DNA of 9,658 bases, from positions 1 to 9,658 of the forward strand of contig CAKQWG010000124.1 of the NCBI GenBank assembly GCA_934278005.1. The letters are read 5' to 3'. How positions within the stretch are numbered: the first letter of the stretch is position 1; each line of letters starts with the position of its first letter. A program made the position numbers and the translations under genes. The notes under the pieces are model-generated. The model saw only the letters and a program-made list of their open reading frames with translations. It was not told the origin of the DNA and did not search any database. Of the stretch, positions 7,038 through 9,658 are shown piece by piece. This DNA is from an uncultured Pirellulaceae bacterium (lineage in GTDB: Bacteria > Planctomycetota > Planctomycetia > Pirellulales > Pirellulaceae).

Positions 7038-7810
7038 AAGCCTACACTGCCTTTGTAACTCCAACAGGAAACGAAGCCTCCTATTTTGTCGCTGATGACT
7101 GGTCTGCGGTGGCTCGCAAACACAATGCCGAAATGCTCGGCCAACCCCTGCACGTTATCACCAACGATAGCCCAGGCTATAAAACAATGTTAGCCGCTGC
7201 CAGTGTGGCCGGTGGTGACTGCTGGACGTTTCGCACATTGGCCAGCTACTTGGCTGCCCGAGAGTTCGCTGAGTCGGACGGCCCTGATGACGAGCTGTTC
7301 ATCTGGCTGGACGCTGACTTGATCGTCAATCCGCTTTGGCCAACCCGTGAGTGGCTGAGCCGGAGGGGAGTTATGGTTGCCACTCAGGTCGAACACCTGA
7401 GGACCGTGCATGAACACTACAAAGTAGACTACATGGCGAGGCACCTAGGAATCGACAAATCCATGTGGTTCCAGATACTTACGTCCCTCATGTTGCTCGA
7501 ACGGGGCCACCTGAGGACCATCCTGAATGCCCTGCATGAAGGTGGGTACGACCTGTTCGACCCATCTGTCTGGGAGAAGATAGCCACAGGGTACGACCTC
7601 ACCACTTACCCGCACAGTAGGTTCTACAGCGACCAAGCATTTGAGTTTGCCTACCTACTCGCAGGCATCGCTCCGCAGTCGGTCATGGACCTGGCCTCGT
7701 GGGTGAGCTATGACGCCGTGTGGGACAACAAGCCTCTAATCCACTTCGACGGCAGCAATAAGACACGGTTGCCAGGGTGGTTAGATGGATTCGGCACTAC
7801 CAAGACGTAA
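7034..7810 (+). CDS. GT-A fold glycosyltransferase
   Basis: 258 residues; the ATG shares ATGA with the previous stop, so translation is coupled. The N-terminus (MKAYTAFVTPTG, then LHVITND at 39-45) fits the first Rossmann-like strands of a GT-A enzyme. FIWLDADLIV (89-98) carries the D93-A-D95 metal and nucleotide-sugar motif, preceded by a helix (FRTLASYLAAREF). Further family-like elements are TSLMLLERGH (150-159, the 'acquired side-chain/acceptor' strand and helix), YSDQAFEFAYLLA (198-210) and a C-terminal IHFDGSNK (236-243), reminiscent of the metal-binding HxxGxxK of GT8-type and related enzymes; GT34 is another possibility. No membrane segment or signal peptide, so it should act in the cytoplasm. 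Donor and acceptor are unknown. Being last in the tail-type gene run, it may glycosylate a virion protein or change a host surface sugar; which one cannot be told. No downstream plus-strand gene follows. Confidence 0.72.
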   Translation: MKAYTAFVTPTGNEASYFVADDWSAVARKHNAEMLGQPLHVITNDSPGYKTMLAAASVAGGDCWTFRTLASYLAAREFAESDGPDDELFIWLDADLIVNPLWPTREWLSRRGVMVATQVEHLRTVHEHYKVDYMARHLGIDKSMWFQILTSLMLLERGHLRTILNALHEGGYDLFDPSVWEKIATGYDLTTYPHSRFYSDQAFEFAYLLAGIAPQSVMDLASWVSYDAVWDNKPLIHFDGSNKTRLPGWLDGFGTTKT

Positions 7811-7860
7811 GTGGTACAGCTATGTGCCAAAACCACTGACAGCAGTTGTTTTCGGCAACT
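7810..7860. other. Convergent intergenic gap with two inverted repeats
   Basis: The 67 bases between the glycosyltransferase stop and the GYF gene stop (which converge here) hold two short inverted repeats. AGTGGT (7810-7815) pairs with ACCACT (7832-7837) around a 16-base loop, and AGTTG (7844-7848) pairs with CAACT (7856-7860) around a 7-base loop. Neither is followed by a clear T-run on either strand, so a classical intrinsic terminator is not demonstrated. The position, between converging transcription units, is where a transcription stop would be expected. Confidence 0.3.
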
Positions 7861-7877
7861 AAAACGCAGGGCGACCC

Positions 7878-8483
7878 CTACGGCGAGCGGCGTGGCGCTA
7901 GCAAAAAATACAGCACGAATGTAGCAATGCCGGCAAGTGGCGTTGCAAAGATACCGGGCAGGATTGCCGACATGAACAGGGCGTTCAACAGCCATTCGTG
8001 GAGCGACAGAAGGCTCCCTCGGAACGCATAGGCTCCAAAAAACCCGTCCGCGCGGTAATCGAACGAATAGAAGTGATAGAGAAAACCAACCGACTGAATA
8101 AACATCCACATCATCCAGGTAGCGGATATTAACACGACTCTCGCAGTCAATGCGGGCCTGCTGCCACGCATTGGTTGCGGTCTCGACCGGCTACGCGAGT
8201 CTGCGCGCATAGCCTGGGCAATCGCAATCATCGCTGACGGCGGGGCCGCTTGCGGAGGGGCTTGGACAGGCGGGGCTTGCGACCGTCCTATACGATCCCT
8301 AAGCGGCTTGACTGCCAAGGCTTTGAGCCACAGTCCTTGCGTAAGGCGATGGTGGTGCACTTCGGTCTGCTCGCTAATTCTCAGCTGGTCGATGTACGTC
8401 GCCATTTCCGCATCAGTATATGGGCCGTACTCAACTCCTTCGTGGCGCGTTTTCCATTCTCTTGCGGGTTGGTTCATCTTCAT
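7878..8483 (-). CDS. GYF_2/DUF4339-type domain membrane protein
   Basis: 201 residues. Residues about 10-58 form a bacterial GYF-like domain: W10, then GVEYGPYTDAEMATYI (16-31), an 'E-x-T-x-V' strand region around 38-42, and a G-L-W at 50-52. Such domains are thought to bind proline-rich peptides or partners and are common in Planctomycetes. A linker rich in Pro, Ala, Ser and Arg (67-112, QAPPVQAPPQAAPP, SRSRSRPQP) leads to hydrophobic segments at about 114-138 and 163-196; the second may be one long or two short membrane helices (LLNALFMSAILPGIFATPL, GIATFVLYFLLA). The N-terminus has no signal peptide, so the GYF domain probably faces the cytoplasm. The ATG at 8483 is used; ATG 8477 is an alternative. 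It follows the integrase stop by 42 bp on the same strand, suggesting co-transcription. Function in the prophage is unknown; a lysogenic accessory (moron) gene or a flanking host gene are both possible. Confidence 0.7.
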   Translation of the reverse strand: MKMNQPAREWKTRHEGVEYGPYTDAEMATYIDQLRISEQTEVHHHRLTQGLWLKALAVKPLRDRIGRSQAPPVQAPPQAAPPSAMIAIAQAMRADSRSRSRPQPMRGSRPALTARVVLISATWMMWMFIQSVGFLYHFYSFDYRADGFFGAYAFRGSLLSLHEWLLNALFMSAILPGIFATPLAGIATFVLYFLLAPRRSP

Positions 8484-8525
8484 GTGCGTCCAATGGGTGT
8501 TTCGGGGTGTCGTTCACGCTCAATT

Positions 8526-9431
8526 CTAGCCGGTCTTTTCGTCGAATTGCGGCGGCTTTCGCGGGTTGCGTAGCCAGCTAGCTAGTGCTGCGGACGCTTG
8601 GTTTTCGCGGGTGAATCGCGGGTCGAGATAACGCTGGGTAGTGCGTTTGTTTTCGTGGTCCAGTATATCCTGAGCGTCCATCCCCGCGGCGTAGGTCACG
8701 CTGGCAACTGTCTTGCGCAGACGGTGGAATTTATCCTTTGGACCATGGGGCAACCCAGCGTTTTTAAGGATTTTCGTGAATCGAGTCCATAGATATGTGC
8801 TGCTGTATGGCCAAAAAAACATCTGCTTACCGAGCGAAAACCGACGCATAGCATCAATAGCCGCTAGCGTATCATCCGACAGCAGATAGCGGCGGTCACG
8901 CTTGCGGCCTTTGCGTACCTCGGCAGGCACAAGCAACCATTCACGATCGAGATTCCCCCACTCAGCTTGTGACACAGCTCCAATGCGCTCGCCAGTGTCG
9001 AGGCACACCAGCAGGATTGCACGCCACCAATAGGACGCTGGCACGTTCCCGACAGAGCCAGTAAGCGTTTCGACGTGGGCCAGTAACGTATGCACGTCGT
9101 CAGCCATCCAGGCTTGTGGCACTCGCTCCGGCTCGCGCTCTGGAGCTACCGTGGGCCATCGCGTGAGTAGCCCGAGCTTGCACGCATACCGCCATAGCGC
9201 GAGCAACTGCGAGCGCTCTTTGTTCGCGGTGTAGGGTGAGCAGCCGCGATCGAGCATCGACTGCATGACCATTGCCACGTTGTCGTCGGTGAAGTCATCT
9301 AGGGTTGCAGAAAAGCCAACTGTTTTCTCAAAGTTTCGCACGGTGTAACGATACAGCCGGACAGTGTTAGGCGACTTTGAGCGTAATTGCTTGATGCGGT
9401 AGATGGACTCGAAAAACTCTCTGACTAGCAT
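8526..9431 (-). CDS. int: Tyrosine recombinase (phage-type integrase)
   Basis: 301 residues from the ATG at 9431, which has a well-placed AAGGAG seven bases upstream; an earlier in-frame ATG at 9521 would add 30 residues that look unrelated, so I reject it. The N-terminal SAM-like core-binding domain spans about residues 1-90 (SPNTVRLYRYTVRNFEKTVG, then SPYTANKERSQLLALWRYA). The catalytic domain follows with the expected residues: R149 in DTGERIGAV, K174 in VRKGRKRDRRY, H236-x-L-R239 in KFHRLRKT, H259 in LDHENKRTTQRY, and the nucleophile Y268. All are present, so it should be active in site-specific insertion and excision. The C-terminal helix continues to about 301. It is the first gene of a minus-strand unit with the GYF protein 42 bp downstream, running against the late genes. 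Its wording is the type I associate with Planctomycetes integrases. No att core or excisionase gene could be identified. Confidence 0.92.
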   Translation of the reverse strand: MLVREFFESIYRIKQLRSKSPNTVRLYRYTVRNFEKTVGFSATLDDFTDDNVAMVMQSMLDRGCSPYTANKERSQLLALWRYACKLGLLTRWPTVAPEREPERVPQAWMADDVHTLLAHVETLTGSVGNVPASYWWRAILLVCLDTGERIGAVSQAEWGNLDREWLLVPAEVRKGRKRDRRYLLSDDTLAAIDAMRRFSLGKQMFFWPYSSTYLWTRFTKILKNAGLPHGPKDKFHRLRKTVASVTYAAGMDAQDILDHENKRTTQRYLDPRFTRENQASAALASWLRNPRKPPQFDEKTG

Positions 9432-9438
9432 GGTGATT

Positions 9439-9444
9439 CTCCTT
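9439..9444 (-). promoter_or_regulatory. Ribosome binding site of the integrase gene
   Basis: AAGGAG on the minus strand, seven bases from the ATG at 9431. It is the clearest Shine-Dalgarno sequence in the window and decides the integrase start over the in-frame ATG at 9521. Confidence 0.8.
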
Positions 9445-9658
9445 GGAGCGCAGCCATGCAACAGTAGTTCACCTCCCCAAACTAGGGGCGGCAGTTTAAA
9501 GATATGCGACCAAAGGTGCACGTTTTTCTCTTTCCTGCATTCATTCTTTGCGGCTTACGCCAGCGGCACCCGCCTAATCCCGTCCTCTCCGTTAAAGTTC
9601 GGGGGTGTTCCCCTGGGTTTTTCGCGTTTGCGATTAGGGGCGTAGCGTATTGGCTCAA
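9445..9658. other. Integrase leader and window edge; no confident gene
   Basis: About 214 bases. An AT-rich patch at about 9492-9505 (GTTTAAAGATAT) and an inverted repeat CCCC-AAACTA-GGGG (9475-9488) lie in the leader, where an integrase promoter or operator would be expected, but no clear -35/-10 pair could be placed. A minus-strand frame is open from the right edge to a TAG at 9482-9484 (58 codons, with a basic, cysteine-containing end) and could be the tail of an upstream gene, but nothing in it is recognisable. A plus-strand frame overlaps it and looks equally unconvincing. No tRNA gene is seen that would mark the attachment site. Confidence 0.35.

Noticed and set aside
7394..7519. Twelve-base direct repeat CACCTGAGGACC at 7394-7405 and 7508-7519.
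   Set aside because: Both copies lie inside the glycosyltransferase coding sequence in unrelated peptide contexts; the length is compatible with chance.
7708..8109. Minus-strand frame of 133 codons overlapping the ends of the glycosyltransferase and GYF genes.
   Set aside because: It conflicts with two genes that have recognisable domains, and its composition is that of an out-of-frame shadow.
9432..9521. Extended integrase start at ATG 9521.
   Set aside because: The extra 30 residues do not fit the recombinase N-terminus, and the ATG at 9431 has a perfect AAGGAG seven bases upstream.
9602..9622. GGGG-TGTT-CCCC hairpin followed by a five-T run, resembling an intrinsic terminator on the plus strand.
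   Set aside because: The stem is only four pairs, the T-run begins four bases later, and no plus-strand gene ends nearby.
9403..9645. Open plus-strand frame of 80 codons over the integrase 5' end.
   Set aside because: It starts inside the integrase gene on the other strand, has no ribosome binding site and shows no recognisable motif.
1..9658. Search by eye for CRISPR arrays, tRNA/rRNA genes and insertion-sequence ends.
   Set aside because: No spaced repeats, tRNA-like cloverleaf signatures or transposase-like genes were seen.

Overview
The window looks like the right-hand part of an integrated phage (prophage) in a planctomycete. The lineage call rests on the tyrosine recombinase at 8526-9431, whose wording (WWRAILLVCLDTGERIGAV, PAEVRKGRKRDRRY, KFHRLRKTVASV, LDHENKRTTQRYLDPRF) matches the integrase type I associate with Planctomycetes. 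A GYF-domain membrane protein and a moderate GC content fit this. No database search was possible, so host and phage family are inference.

Layout, left to right. (1) 1-1314, plus strand: a large protein running in from the left edge, probably a virion or tail component. (2) 1307-2155, minus strand: a GIY-YIG nuclease-like protein with cysteine clusters at both ends. It lies antisense inside the late-gene run, overlaps the previous gene tail to tail by 8 bp and is 16 bp from the next start. (3) 2172-7810, plus strand: a compact run of five genes joined by overlaps (11 bp, 11 bp and an ATGA) or a 1-base gap, so almost certainly one transcript. It encodes a tail-terminator-like protein, an 809-residue tail or baseplate hub-like protein, a cysteine-rich 240-residue protein, an Erv/ALR sulfhydryl-oxidase-like domain fused to a glycosyltransferase-like domain, and a GT-A type glycosyltransferase. 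(4) 7811-7877: a short convergent gap with two inverted repeats. (5) 7878-9431, minus strand: integrase followed 42 bp downstream by a GYF-domain membrane protein, probably one lysogeny operon. (6) 9432-9658: the integrase leader and the window edge, where no gene can be confidently called.

Working model: the plus-strand genes form the distal virion (tail/baseplate) module, followed by protein- or sugar-modifying enzymes. The most unusual element is the Erv/ALR-like domain, which keeps the redox CxxC, the two structural cysteines and the FAD-contact His-Asn of the eukaryotic/viral sulfhydryl oxidases. It is translationally coupled to a cysteine-rich protein and fused to a sugar-transferase-like domain. 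A phage-encoded disulfide-forming enzyme for its own virion protein is a plausible but untested reading. Tape-measure, lysis, head and repressor genes are not in the window.
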